From positions 310,001-374,000 of the forward strand of contig NZ_JAEIOJ010000002.1 in NCBI RefSeq assembly GCF_016464305.1: DNA of 64,000 nucleotides, in the 5' to 3' direction. The first letter of the stretch is position 1. Each line of letters starts with the position of its first letter. Of the stretch, positions 7,782-15,356 are shown piece after piece. The notes under the pieces are model-generated. The model was given only the letters and a program-made list of their open reading frames with translations. It ran no database searches and was not told the DNA's origin. The position numbers and the translations under genes were made by a program. The DNA is from Umezawaea beigongshangensis. GTDB lineage: Bacteria > Actinomycetota > Actinomycetes > Mycobacteriales > Pseudonocardiaceae.

Positions 7782-9047
7782 ATGAGAACAGCGGTGAAGA
7801 TCGTCGCGAGCGTGGTGTCCCTGCTCGCCGCGCTCCTGGTCGCCGTCGCCGCGCCACCCGCCTCGGCCGCCTCCCTCACCGAGGTCACGAACTTCGGCGC
7901 GAACCCGTCGAACCTGCGGATGCACCTGTACGTCCCCGCGTCGGCCCCCGCGAAGCCCGCGATCGTCGTCGCGGTGCACTACTGCACGGGCTCCGGCCCC
8001 GCCTTCTACTCCGGCAGCGAGTTCGCCTCCCTCGCCGACCGGTACGGCTTCGTGGTGATCTACCCGTCCGCCACCCGCAGCGGCAACTGCTTCGACGTGT
8101 CCTCCGCCGCCGCGCTGCGGCACGACGGCGGCAGCGATCCGGTGGGCATCGTCTCGATGGTGCGCCACGTCCAGCAGCGCCACGGGGGCGACCCGGACCG
8201 CGTCTACGTCACCGGCGTCTCCTCCGGCGCGATGACGACCAACGTGCTGCTGGGCGCTTACCCGGACGTGTTCAAGGCGGGCGCGGCGTTCTCCGGCGTG
8301 CCGTTCGGCTGCTTCGCCACCACCGACGGGTCCGGCTGGAACAGCGCGTGCGCCAACGGCACCGTCCTCAGGTCACCGGCGGAGTGGGGCGACCTCGTGC
8401 GGGCCGCGTACCCCGGCTACAGCGGCCCGCGCCCGCGGATGCAGCTGTGGCACGGCACCGGGGACAGCACGCTGCGGTACCCGAACCTCGGCGAGGAGAT
8501 CGACCAGTGGACGAACGTCCTCGGGGTCTCCCGGACGCCGGTGTCCACCGACCGTCCCCGGTCGAACTGGGTGCGCACGCGCTACGGCGACTCCTCCGGC
8601 CGCGTCGCGGTCGAGGCGTACGAGCTCCAGGGCGTCGGCCACGACCTGCTGTCGAACGGCATGGCCGCGCTCGCGGTGGAGTTCTTCGGCCTCACCGGCG
8701 GCCAGCAGCCCACCACGCCAGCACCGGGTGGTCCGTGCCGCGTGACCTGGAGGACCACGGCCTGGAACACCGGGCACACCTCCGCCATCACCATCGCGAA
8801 CACCGGCTCGGCACCGGTCGACGGGTGGTCGCTCGGGTTCACGCTGCCGGGCGGGCAGACGATCGCCTCGGGCTGGAACGCGACCTACTCGCCGTCCAGC
8901 GGAGCGGTCACCGCGACCGACGTCGGTCACAACGGGCGGATCGCGCCGAACGAGTCGGTCGAGATCGGCCTGCAGGCGACGCACACCGGCGACACCGCGA
9001 AGCCGACGTCGTTCACCCTCAACGGGTCGGCCTGCACGACCGCCTGA
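7782..9047 (+). CDS. Secreted PHB-depolymerase/acetylxylan-esterase-type enzyme with CBM2
   Basis: The 421-residue protein begins with a clear signal peptide (residues 1-29, ending PPASA/A). Residues 31-300 match the esterase_phb/CE1-like family: an early 'VVAVHYCTGSG' oxyanion-type motif, the nucleophile elbow GVSSG (Ser147), and a late 'VGHDL' with the probable catalytic His. After a short T/P linker, residues about 318-421 form a family-2 carbohydrate-binding module (conserved Trp and flanking Cys). The product is likely exported to deacetylate or de-esterify plant polysaccharides. GGAGG sits ten bases before the ATG. Confidence 0.88.
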   Translation: MRTAVKIVASVVSLLAALLVAVAAPPASAASLTEVTNFGANPSNLRMHLYVPASAPAKPAIVVAVHYCTGSGPAFYSGSEFASLADRYGFVVIYPSATRSGNCFDVSSAAALRHDGGSDPVGIVSMVRHVQQRHGGDPDRVYVTGVSSGAMTTNVLLGAYPDVFKAGAAFSGVPFGCFATTDGSGWNSACANGTVLRSPAEWGDLVRAAYPGYSGPRPRMQLWHGTGDSTLRYPNLGEEIDQWTNVLGVSRTPVSTDRPRSNWVRTRYGDSSGRVAVEAYELQGVGHDLLSNGMAALAVEFFGLTGGQQPTTPAPGGPCRVTWRTTAWNTGHTSAITIANTGSAPVDGWSLGFTLPGGQTIASGWNATYSPSSGAVTATDVGHNGRIAPNESVEIGLQATHTGDTAKPTSFTLNGSACTTA

Positions 9048-9057
9048 GCACGCCGCG

Positions 9058-9088
9058 CCCCGCGCCGGCCGAGGGGATCGGCGCGGGG
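9058..9088 (+). terminator. Intrinsic terminator-like hairpin after the esterase gene
   Basis: Perfect 10-bp arms CCCCGCGCCG (9058-9067) and CGGCGCGGGG (9079-9088) with an 11-base loop begin ten bases after the stop. There is no T-run, as is usual in high-GC actinomycetes. Confidence 0.65.
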
Positions 9089-9237
9089 ACGTGCCCGAAG
9101 AGGCAGACGTGGGGGACGATCTCGCGCGCTCGCGCCAGCACCGGCGCGTGTGGCCGCGCGATCGGGCGCGGCGCTGGTAGGCATGGCTCCGGGCGTCGCC
9201 GCCCGCTCCCCCTCCCCCGATCCTCCAGGAGATCGCC

Positions 9238-10302
9238 GTGTCCGCCGCCGTGCAGGAACTCCTGCTGCGCACCGCCGCACGTGCCGCGACCGGCCTGCTC
9301 CGTCTCCCCGATCCGCTGCTGCGCGCCGTCACCGGTGCGCCGATGGCCGTGGAGGGGCACGAACTGGGCGCCACGGCCCAGGCGCTGCTGCGCGCCGAGG
9401 CCCTCGTCCCGCGCCGGAAACCGGACCGGACGCCCGATCCGGCGGTGGCACGCCGGGACTACGACGTGGTGGCCACGGCGCTGTCGGCGGGCGTCGGCCG
9501 GTCGGTGCGCACGCGCGACACGACCGTGAGCGGGGCGGCGGGACCGCTGCGGGCGCGGTGCTACGAACCGCAGGACGCACCGGAGCGCGGCCCGGCGCTG
9601 GTGTTCTTCCACGGCGGCGGCTTCGTCGTGGGCAGCGTGGACAGCGTCGACGGGGTGTGCCGCTACCTCGCCGAGGAGGCGGGCGTGCGGGTGATCTCGG
9701 TGGACTACCGGCTCGCGCCGGAGCACCCCTACCCGGCGGCGGCGGACGACGCGGAGGCCGCGTTCCGGCACGTGGTGGACAACGCGGCGGACTTCGGCAC
9801 CACCCCGGACGCGGTGGCGGTGGGCGGCGACAGCGCCGGGGCGACCCTCGCGGCGGTCGTCGCCCACGCCGGTGCCCGGACCGGGCGAGCGCTGCCGGCG
9901 TTCTCGCTCCTGCTGTACCCCGCGACGGAGGCCGCGGGCACGCACCGCTCGCGCGGGCTGTTCCGCCGCGGGTACTTCATCGACCAGGAAGTCCTGGACT
10001 GGTACCGCGTCCAGTACGTTTCGGACGAGGCGCTCTACGACGATCCCAGGGTGTCGGTGCTGCGGGAGACCGCCCTGGACGGCCTGCCGCCGACGCACGT
10101 GGTGACGGCGGCGTTCGACCCGTTGCGCGACGAGGGCGAGGCCTACGCCGAACTGCTGCGCGGGGCCGGGGTCCCGGTGACGCACGTGCGGCACGGCGAG
10201 CTGCTGCACGGGTTCGCGAGCTTCCTGGCGGTGGACCCGCACGCGCGGCGCGCGGTGCGCCGGGCCGCGCACGTGCTGCGCGCGGCGGTCTCCGCCCGCT
10301 GA
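9238..10302 (+). CDS. Alpha/beta hydrolase, hormone-sensitive-lipase (HSL) type esterase
   Basis: The 354-residue enzyme carries the HSL-family oxyanion motif HGGGF (residues 125-129) and the nucleophile elbow GDSAG (residues 197-201, Ser199). A catalytic Asp is expected in 'TAAFDPLRDEGEAYA' and the His in 'LLHGFASF'. The first 60 residues are an Arg/Leu-rich helical cap. It lacks a signal peptide and should be cytoplasmic, hydrolysing short or medium acyl esters. It ends eight bases before the convergent TetR gene. GGAG lies upstream of the GTG at 9238. Confidence 0.9.
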   Translation: MSAAVQELLLRTAARAATGLLRLPDPLLRAVTGAPMAVEGHELGATAQALLRAEALVPRRKPDRTPDPAVARRDYDVVATALSAGVGRSVRTRDTTVSGAAGPLRARCYEPQDAPERGPALVFFHGGGFVVGSVDSVDGVCRYLAEEAGVRVISVDYRLAPEHPYPAAADDAEAAFRHVVDNAADFGTTPDAVAVGGDSAGATLAAVVAHAGARTGRALPAFSLLLYPATEAAGTHRSRGLFRRGYFIDQEVLDWYRVQYVSDEALYDDPRVSVLRETALDGLPPTHVVTAAFDPLRDEGEAYAELLRGAGVPVTHVRHGELLHGFASFLAVDPHARRAVRRAAHVLRAAVSAR

Positions 10303-10309
10303 CACCGCC

Positions 10310-10861
10310 TCATCCGCGCAACGCCGCCACCAGCGCCCGCGCGAACCCGTCGTGGTCCACGGGCGCGTCGACGCCGACGAGGGCCGCGTACCCGACGAGC
10401 GCGGCCAGCACCACCTCCGCACGGTCGCGAGCCGACGGGTCGTCGCCGGGCGACTCCTGCGCGATCAGTCCGGCCAGGAGGTCCCGCAGTCCGGCGTGCC
10501 GCCCGGCGACGACCGGGGCGAGCCGTTCGTCGAGCGCGGCGTCGGCCCAGATCTGGGACACCAGCCGGGCGTGCGCCCGCCCGTCCTCCCGGCCGGGGTG
10601 GACGTTGCCCAGCAACCGGTCGACGGCGGCGACGGGCGTGTCCGCGCCGAACTCCTCGTCCTGTCCGTCCTCGCAGACCGCGAGGACGAGATCGCCCTTG
10701 CTGGGGAAGTAGCGGTACACCGACCCCGTGGACAGGCCCGTCGCGGCGACGACGTCGGCCATCGACGTGCGGGCGAAACCCTTCTGGGCGAACAACGTCC
10801 GCGCCGCGACGAGGATCTCCCGGCGACGGGCGTCCAGGTACTCGGGTGTGACCTTCGGCAA
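10310..10861 (-). CDS. TetR-family transcriptional regulator
   Basis: The 183-residue protein has a TetR DNA-binding domain in residues 10-60 ('RTLFAQKGFARTSMADVVAA' and 'GSVYRYFPSKGDL'), then an all-helical ligand-binding region. The start is a TTG at 10861 with GAGGA about ten bases upstream. It is divergent from the glycosyltransferase at 11022 across 160 bases, so that gene is its most likely target; no perfect operator dyad was found between them. It is convergent with the esterase at 9238. Confidence 0.88.
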   Translation of the reverse strand: MPKVTPEYLDARRREILVAARTLFAQKGFARTSMADVVAATGLSTGSVYRYFPSKGDLVLAVCEDGQDEEFGADTPVAAVDRLLGNVHPGREDGRAHARLVSQIWADAALDERLAPVVAGRHAGLRDLLAGLIAQESPGDDPSARDRAEVVLAALVGYAALVGVDAPVDHDGFARALVAALRG

Positions 10862-11021
10862 AGTGAACCAGTCCTCAGTTTTGTGCTACGGTCGTCGTGT
10901 CGGGCAGGGCGCGACCACCGGTCGCCGGCCCGTCCACCTTCCCCGAGTGTCGGTCGCGAGTCGTCTCGGCGCAATGCCGTCACCGTCGCGCCCGCACCGG
11001 TTCCCACGTCCAGGAGGACGA

Positions 11022-12143
11022 GTGCGAGTCCTGTTCAGCGCCGTGCCGGCGTTCGGTCACCTGCTGCCTGTCCTGCCCCTCGCACGCGCGGCGCGCGACG
11101 CCGGCGCCGACGTCGTGGTGTCGACGCACGACGCGCTCGCGAGCACCGTCGGAGACCTGCCCTTCGTCCCGGCCGGACCGTCCCTCCCGGAGCTGATCGC
11201 CGAGAACGCCCGGCGCCACGAGGGCAGGGGCCCGGCGGACCTCACCGACCTCGCGCCGATCGTGGGCATGTTCACCGGCACCAGGATCGACCTGACCCTG
11301 GACAGCGCGCTGGCCGTGGCGCGGGAACACCGCCCCGACCTGATCGTCGCCGAGAGCTCCGACTTCGTCGCCACGCTGGTCGCCGCCGCCCTGGGCGTGC
11401 CGCGGGTCGCGGTGGGCATCAGCACCGCGCTGCCGCCGCAGCTGGAGGACCTCTTCGCCGAAGCCGTCCAGCGGCGCCTGCGCGAGTCCGGCCTGCCGGA
11501 CGTGCCGCGGACCGCCCTGGTGGACGTCTGGCCCTCGTGGCTCCAGCCCGACTGGTACGAGGCACCGGCGGACGCCGTCGCGATCCGGCCGGAGGCCCAC
11601 CACGACGGCACCGGCCGGGCCCTCACCCCGAGCTTCCCCGGACGCGAGCACCTGCCCACGGTCCTGCTCACGCTCGGCACCGTCGTCGACGATCCCGCCC
11701 TGCTGGCGACGGCGCTGGCGGAGATCCTGCGGCACGACGTCAACGTGCTGGTCACGGTCGGCCCCGGCGTCGATCCGGCGACTCTCGACGTGCCTCGCGA
11801 CCGCGTGCACCCCACCCGGTTCGTGCCCCTCGCCCAGCTGCTCGCGACCACCTCGGTGGTGGTCGCCGCGGGCGGGGCCGGCACCGTCCTCGCGGCCCTG
11901 ACGCGCGGCGTTCCCCTGGTGATCCTGCCGGTCCTGGCCGATCAACCGCTCATCGCGGAACGGGTGGCGTCCTTCGGCGCGGCGGTCGTGCGCGAGGACG
12001 TGCGGGAACTGGGCACCGGCGTCGGCCTGGTGCTCGGCGACGAGCGCCACCGCGCCGCGGCGCGCACCGCGGCGGAGCGGCTGAACGCGGTGGCGAGCCC
12101 GGCGGCCGTGTGGGACCGTCTCACCACCCTCCTGCGCGCCTGA
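11022..12143 (+). CDS. Glycosyltransferase, GT1/macrolide-glycosyltransferase type
   Basis: The 373-residue protein has the GT-B fold of the GT1/UGT family that glycosylates natural products or xenobiotics. Its N-terminus 'FSAVPAFGHLLPVLPLARAA' is typical of acceptor-side Rossmann domains. The C-terminal donor-binding region holds 'RFVPLAQLLATTSVVVAAGG', 'GTVLAALTRGVPLVILP' and 'ADQPLIAERV', matching the HxGxGT and DQ motifs, although the usual His of the HxGxGT motif is replaced (AAGGAGT). GTG at 11022 follows GGAGG. With no biosynthetic genes nearby, it may act in detoxification under control of the divergent TetR. Confidence 0.88.
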   Translation: MRVLFSAVPAFGHLLPVLPLARAARDAGADVVVSTHDALASTVGDLPFVPAGPSLPELIAENARRHEGRGPADLTDLAPIVGMFTGTRIDLTLDSALAVAREHRPDLIVAESSDFVATLVAAALGVPRVAVGISTALPPQLEDLFAEAVQRRLRESGLPDVPRTALVDVWPSWLQPDWYEAPADAVAIRPEAHHDGTGRALTPSFPGREHLPTVLLTLGTVVDDPALLATALAEILRHDVNVLVTVGPGVDPATLDVPRDRVHPTRFVPLAQLLATTSVVVAAGGAGTVLAALTRGVPLVILPVLADQPLIAERVASFGAAVVREDVRELGTGVGLVLGDERHRAAARTAAERLNAVASPAAVWDRLTTLLRA

Positions 12144-12148
12144 CCGCT

Positions 12149-12165
12149 CCGTCCTGTCAGGACGG
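12149..12165 (+). terminator. Short hairpin after the glycosyltransferase gene
   Basis: The sequence CCGTCC-TGTCA-GGACGG, with a 6-bp stem and 5-base loop (extendable by TG/CA), starts six bases after the stop. It is short, so a terminator role is possible but not strong. The rest of 12144-12309 shows nothing clear. Confidence 0.35.
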
Positions 12166-12309
12166 TCCGAACAGCACCTTCCCCTCGTCGAGCAGCTCTC
12201 CGGTGCACGCCGTCCGCCAGCGGCGGCGTGGTGGCGGGCGACGCCCCGCTCCGTCGTGACGCGCGCCCGCGCGGGCCCCGAGGGGCGGGACCCGCACGGG
12301 CGCGCGAGC

Positions 12310-12642
12310 TCACGGCTGCTCGTCCTCGCAGGCTCCCTCGCGGACCGGGAGCGAGACGAGGCCGCCGTGGTCGAAGGGACCGCACACGACGACGCCGTCG
12401 TCGGGGTGCTCGCCCCTCAGACAGGCGATGCCGACCAGCGAGTCCGGCTCGACGCCCTCCACCCCGAGCAGGTTCAGCAGCGCCACCACGCCCGGATCGT
12501 CGAGGGGCTCGGTCTGGTTGCACGTCTGGGTGACGTCCTCGGGCGCGCGCGGGGCACCGCTGTCCGCGGCGGAGGACGCCGCGGGGGCGGTGAGCAGCAG
12601 CGCTGCGGCGGCGGGCACGGCCAGGCTGTGAACGAGACGCAC
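12310..12642 (-). CDS. Small secreted protein, hydrophobin/chaplin-like layout
   Basis: A signal peptide ('VHSLAVPAAAALLLTAPAAS') is followed by a mature part of about 85 residues with four Cys, a hydrophobic 'VVALLNLLGVEG' helix and 'DSLVGIACLRGEHPDDGVVVC'. Short secreted actinomycete proteins with paired Cys and G/V-rich stretches of this kind include chaplins and hydrophobin-like surface proteins, but I see no chaplin consensus and do not assign a function. A GTG at 12642 with GAGGAG upstream is preferred to the ATG nine bases earlier. The 300 bases upstream hold no other gene I can support. Confidence 0.6.
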   Translation of the reverse strand: MRLVHSLAVPAAAALLLTAPAASSAADSGAPRAPEDVTQTCNQTEPLDDPGVVALLNLLGVEGVEPDSLVGIACLRGEHPDDGVVVCGPFDHGGLVSLPVREGACEDEQP

Positions 12643-12942
12643 GGGAACCATCTCCTCGACGACGTGCGGACGACGCTCCGACTCGCTCCGGCTACCCCGG
12701 ACGGCCGCTGACCCTCCGCCGTCAGGCCCACTCCACACCTTCGAGTGGTGGTCACTCGACCAGGGTTGGCACGTGACCGTCACCCGGATCGCGCGACGAG
12801 CTCCCGGACGTGGCCGATGCGCGTGGTCGTGCGTCCTCCGCCGTCCTCGCGCGGCCAGCCGGGGTCACCGGTGCGGTCGCGGACCCGGCGCCGCGAGCAC
12901 GTCGAGCCGGTGGGCGACCGTCACCAGCACCACGCACGACGG

Positions 12943-13325
12943 TCACCTTCCCCGCCTGCAACTGCTGCACGTGCGCTGCTCGGCGATCGGGTGACGCATC
13001 TCGTGGGCGGTCGTCGTGCAGGTGCGCACGCGGTGGTCGGCCCACACCGCGGCGAACTCGCGGCTGCGGGCGCTCAGCTCGCCGATCAGGGCGCTGAGCG
13101 CGGTGTCGGCGGGGTGCTGCGCGGCGGTGCGGTGCGGGTTTCCGACGACGGCGCGCGCCTTGGCGGGCCAGTCGGCGTACAGCTCGCGGGTGTGCGCGTC
13201 GAGGACCTCCGGGGAGGCGTCGGGCGACCGGTCCTGCTCCAGCCGGGTGTGGTGCGAGGTGCTGACCCCGGCGAGCGCCGCCAGCTCCTCCCGGCGCAGG
13301 CCGCGCACCCGGCCCCCGCCACGTG
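12943..13325 (-). pseudogene. Decayed XRE/MmyB-type transcriptional regulator
   Basis: The frame reads 'VRGLRREELAALAGVSTSHH' and 'TRLEQDRSPDASPEVLDA', the helix-turn-helix of MmyB-type regulators, then jumps directly to 'TRELYADWPAKARAVVG' and 'ADTALSALIGELSARSREFA', the later part of the ligand-binding domain. About 80-100 residues between these blocks are missing, as is the N-terminal 25-residue lead-in, and the end degenerates after 'HEMRHPI'. Intact relatives of about 280-290 residues are present at 42480 and 49295. The internal loss is in frame, so the fragment still reads open. Confidence 0.7.
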
Positions 13326-13354
13326 TCGTGACGGGGGCCGTGGACGGTTCCGGG

Positions 13355-14536
13355 TCAGGAGCAGAGCGCGGTGTCCAGCGCCGACTCCAGGTGCCGCACG
13401 GCCTGCTCGGTGGCGGGCAGCGCGGTGACCACGACGCTCGCGGCGCGGCCGTCGCCGGTGGCCGCGTTGACGACGGTGTAACCGGGGGTGTTGCCGCCGT
13501 GCGACCAGGCGAAGCCGCCGCAGCTGAGCGCGAACGTGGCGAGGCCCAGGCCGTAGCGGGCTCCGCCCACCAGGTCGAAGCCGGGAGCGTCGACGGTGGT
13601 CTGCATCTCCTTCAGCTCCTGCGGCCGCAGCAGCTCGCCGCCGACGAGGGCGCTGAAGAAGCGGTTGACGTCGCTCGGGGTGCTCACCAGCGCTCCGGCG
13701 GCCCACGCCAGGGACATGTCCTGCTCGGTGACGTCCAGCAGCTCGCCGGACGCCGAGGTGAAGTAGCCCTTCGGGTGCGGGCCGCGGACGACCTGCTCGC
13801 CGAGCTGCGGCCAGTACGTGTCGCGGAGCCCGAGGCGGTCGACGATCCGCTCGGTGATCTCCTCGCCGATCGGCCGGCCGGTGACCCGCTGCACGAGCAG
13901 ACCGGCCACGACGTAGTTGGTGTTGCTGTAGCGCCAGCCGGTCACCGGCTCCTGCCGCAGCGCCAGGTCGAGCAGGTCGCGCGGCTCGAAGTGGGTGTGC
14001 TGGACCGACGGGTAGTTCTTCACGAAGTCGCCGCCGACCGCGGCCAGGACGTAGTCGGGCAGGCCGCTGGTGTGCTGGAGCAGCTGGCGGACGGTGATGG
14101 TGCGGCCGTCGCCGCCCCTGCCCCTGACCACGTTCGGCAGGTACGTCTCGACCGGCTCGTCGAGCGAGATCTTGCCCTCTCCGACGAGTTGCAGCACGAC
14201 GGTCGACGTGAACGTCTTGGTGTTGCTGCCGATCCGGACGCGTCCGTCGGCGGGCACCCGCGCGCCGGTCTCCCGGTCGCCGACACCGGCGGTGTGGTTG
14301 CGCTTGCGGCCGTCGCGGCCCCGCACGGCGGCGAGCGCGCCGGTGAACCCGTCCTCGCGCACCAGCACCTCCAGGCTGCGCTGCACGGCGTTCCCCCGCT
14401 CCGCCCCCGGCGCGGCCCCGGCCGCCGGAACGGCCGCCAGCCCGCCCAGCGCGGTCATCGCGACCACCGCCGCCACCACCCGCCCACGACGCCGGGATGC
14501 GGTGCCCCGGACCTGTTCCCCCTGCTGAACGATCAT
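13355..14536 (-). CDS. Secreted serine hydrolase, beta-lactamase/D-Ala-D-Ala carboxypeptidase family
   Basis: The 393-residue protein begins with an Arg-rich n-region and hydrophobic segment ('VVAAVVAMTALGGLAAVPAA') ending near AGA/A at residue 42, a Sec-type signal peptide. The class C beta-lactamase/PBP4-like catalytic motifs are present: SxxK as SNTK (Ser104, Lys107), YxN in 'WRYSNTNYVV', and HGG in 'FAWSHGGNTPGYT'. Likely substrates are D-alanyl peptides or esters; motifs alone do not separate a carboxypeptidase from an esterase or lactamase. The ATG at 14536 is chosen because the signal peptide starts there. Confidence 0.9.
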   Translation of the reverse strand: MIVQQGEQVRGTASRRRGRVVAAVVAMTALGGLAAVPAAGAAPGAERGNAVQRSLEVLVREDGFTGALAAVRGRDGRKRNHTAGVGDRETGARVPADGRVRIGSNTKTFTSTVVLQLVGEGKISLDEPVETYLPNVVRGRGGDGRTITVRQLLQHTSGLPDYVLAAVGGDFVKNYPSVQHTHFEPRDLLDLALRQEPVTGWRYSNTNYVVAGLLVQRVTGRPIGEEITERIVDRLGLRDTYWPQLGEQVVRGPHPKGYFTSASGELLDVTEQDMSLAWAAGALVSTPSDVNRFFSALVGGELLRPQELKEMQTTVDAPGFDLVGGARYGLGLATFALSCGGFAWSHGGNTPGYTVVNAATGDGRAASVVVTALPATEQAVRHLESALDTALCS

Positions 14537-14643
14537 GAGAGCCCCTGCTGTTCGAGCTGATCTGCGGACTCGTCCAGCATGTCGGCACGGGGCCGCGGGT
14601 TCGATCCCGCGCGCTGCCGACCGGAGGTACAGCCTGCTGGAAC

Positions 14644-14677
14644 CCGCCCCCACCGGGGAGGGCCCCGCCGGGGGCGG
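14644..14677. other. Strong two-level hairpin in a divergent intergenic region
   Basis: Outer arms CCGCCCCC (14644-14651) and GGGGGCGG (14670-14677) enclose a second stem CGGGG-AGGG-CCCCG (14654-14667). It lies between two divergent genes, so it is not an ordinary terminator; it may shape the 5' leader of either gene. The rest of the 385-base gap holds the ECF42-type promoter and nothing else I can support. Confidence 0.4.
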
Positions 14678-14843
14678 TGCGCGGCCGGACGACGCGCTGA
14701 ACCCCGGTGACGGTCTGCCGGGGGGGGTGCTGCCGTCGGTGTCGGCCGCTGCGGTGCGCGACGAGTCGGACGTCCTGGTCCTGAGCCCCCCGGCCCGTGG
14801 GATCGTGGCTGCCGAAAACCTCTTCGAACCAGATCGGGGGACG

Positions 14844-14870
14844 TGTCGATCCGCGACGCTCCCGTTCGAC
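14844..14870 (+). promoter_or_regulatory. ECF42-type promoter for the YCII-sigma pair
   Basis: TGTCGA at 14844-14849 and CGAC at 14867-14870 are separated by 17 bases. This matches the ECF42 target promoter as I recall it from published work on Streptomyces venezuelae (-35 TGTCGA, -10 CG[A/T]C). It lies about 50 bases before the YCII start, giving a short leader, and suggests that the sigma factor encoded two genes on drives its own operon. Confidence 0.65.
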
Positions 14871-14921
14871 CTGTGGACGAGAGGCCCGACGAGGGGCCGG
14901 GACGAGCGGGGAGACGACACC

Positions 14922-15341
14922 GTGAAGTACATGCTGATCATGCGCGCCACCGACGAGGCCTACGCGGCGATGGGCGACGTCGACATGACCGAGATGATCG
15001 AGACCATGGGCCGGTTCAACGACGAGCTGATCCGGGCCGGTGTGCTGGTCGCCGCCGAGGGGCTCGACGAGGCCGCGGACGGGGTGGTCGTCGACCACTC
15101 CACCGAGCCGCCCGTCGTCACCGACGGTCCGTACGGCGAGACCAAGGAGCTGTTCGGGGGCTTCTACATCCTCAACGTGACGTCGAGGGAGGAGGCCGTC
15201 GAGTGGGCCAAGCGGCTGCCCGCCTCCGGACCCGGCTTCAAGACCGAGATCCGCAGGGTCAGCTCGATCGACGAGTTCCCCCAGGACAACGAGTGGATCA
15301 AGAGGGAGCGGGCGTGGCGCGAGGCCACCGGCCAGCTCTGA
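14922..15341 (+). CDS. YCII-related (DGPF) domain protein
   Basis: The 139-residue protein opens 'KYMLIMRATDEAYAAM' and contains the hallmark 'VVTDGPYGETKELFGGFYIL', the DGP[F/Y] motif of the YCII-related family. These small ferredoxin-fold proteins are the constant genetic companions of ECF42 sigma factors, though their biochemical role is unknown. The GTG at 14922 follows a GGGGAGA site. The next gene, 15 bases downstream, is the ECF42 sigma factor, so the two form an operon behind the promoter at 14844. Confidence 0.9.
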   Translation: MKYMLIMRATDEAYAAMGDVDMTEMIETMGRFNDELIRAGVLVAAEGLDEAADGVVVDHSTEPPVVTDGPYGETKELFGGFYILNVTSREEAVEWAKRLPASGPGFKTEIRRVSSIDEFPQDNEWIKRERAWREATGQL

Positions 15342-15356
15342 GCGGGGAGACGCGCG

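Noticed and set aside
12165-12220. A short minus-strand tail reading LLDEGKVLFGPS then stop
   Set aside because: It might be the C-terminus of a lost enzyme gene, but it is too short to support and no upstream continuation was recognised.
14594-14615. A tRNA-like T-arm (GGTTCGATCCC within complementary CGCGGG/CCCGCG)
   Set aside because: The flanking sequence does not form acceptor, D or anticodon stems, and the T-loop register is wrong; it is a chance hairpin in the leader of a gene.
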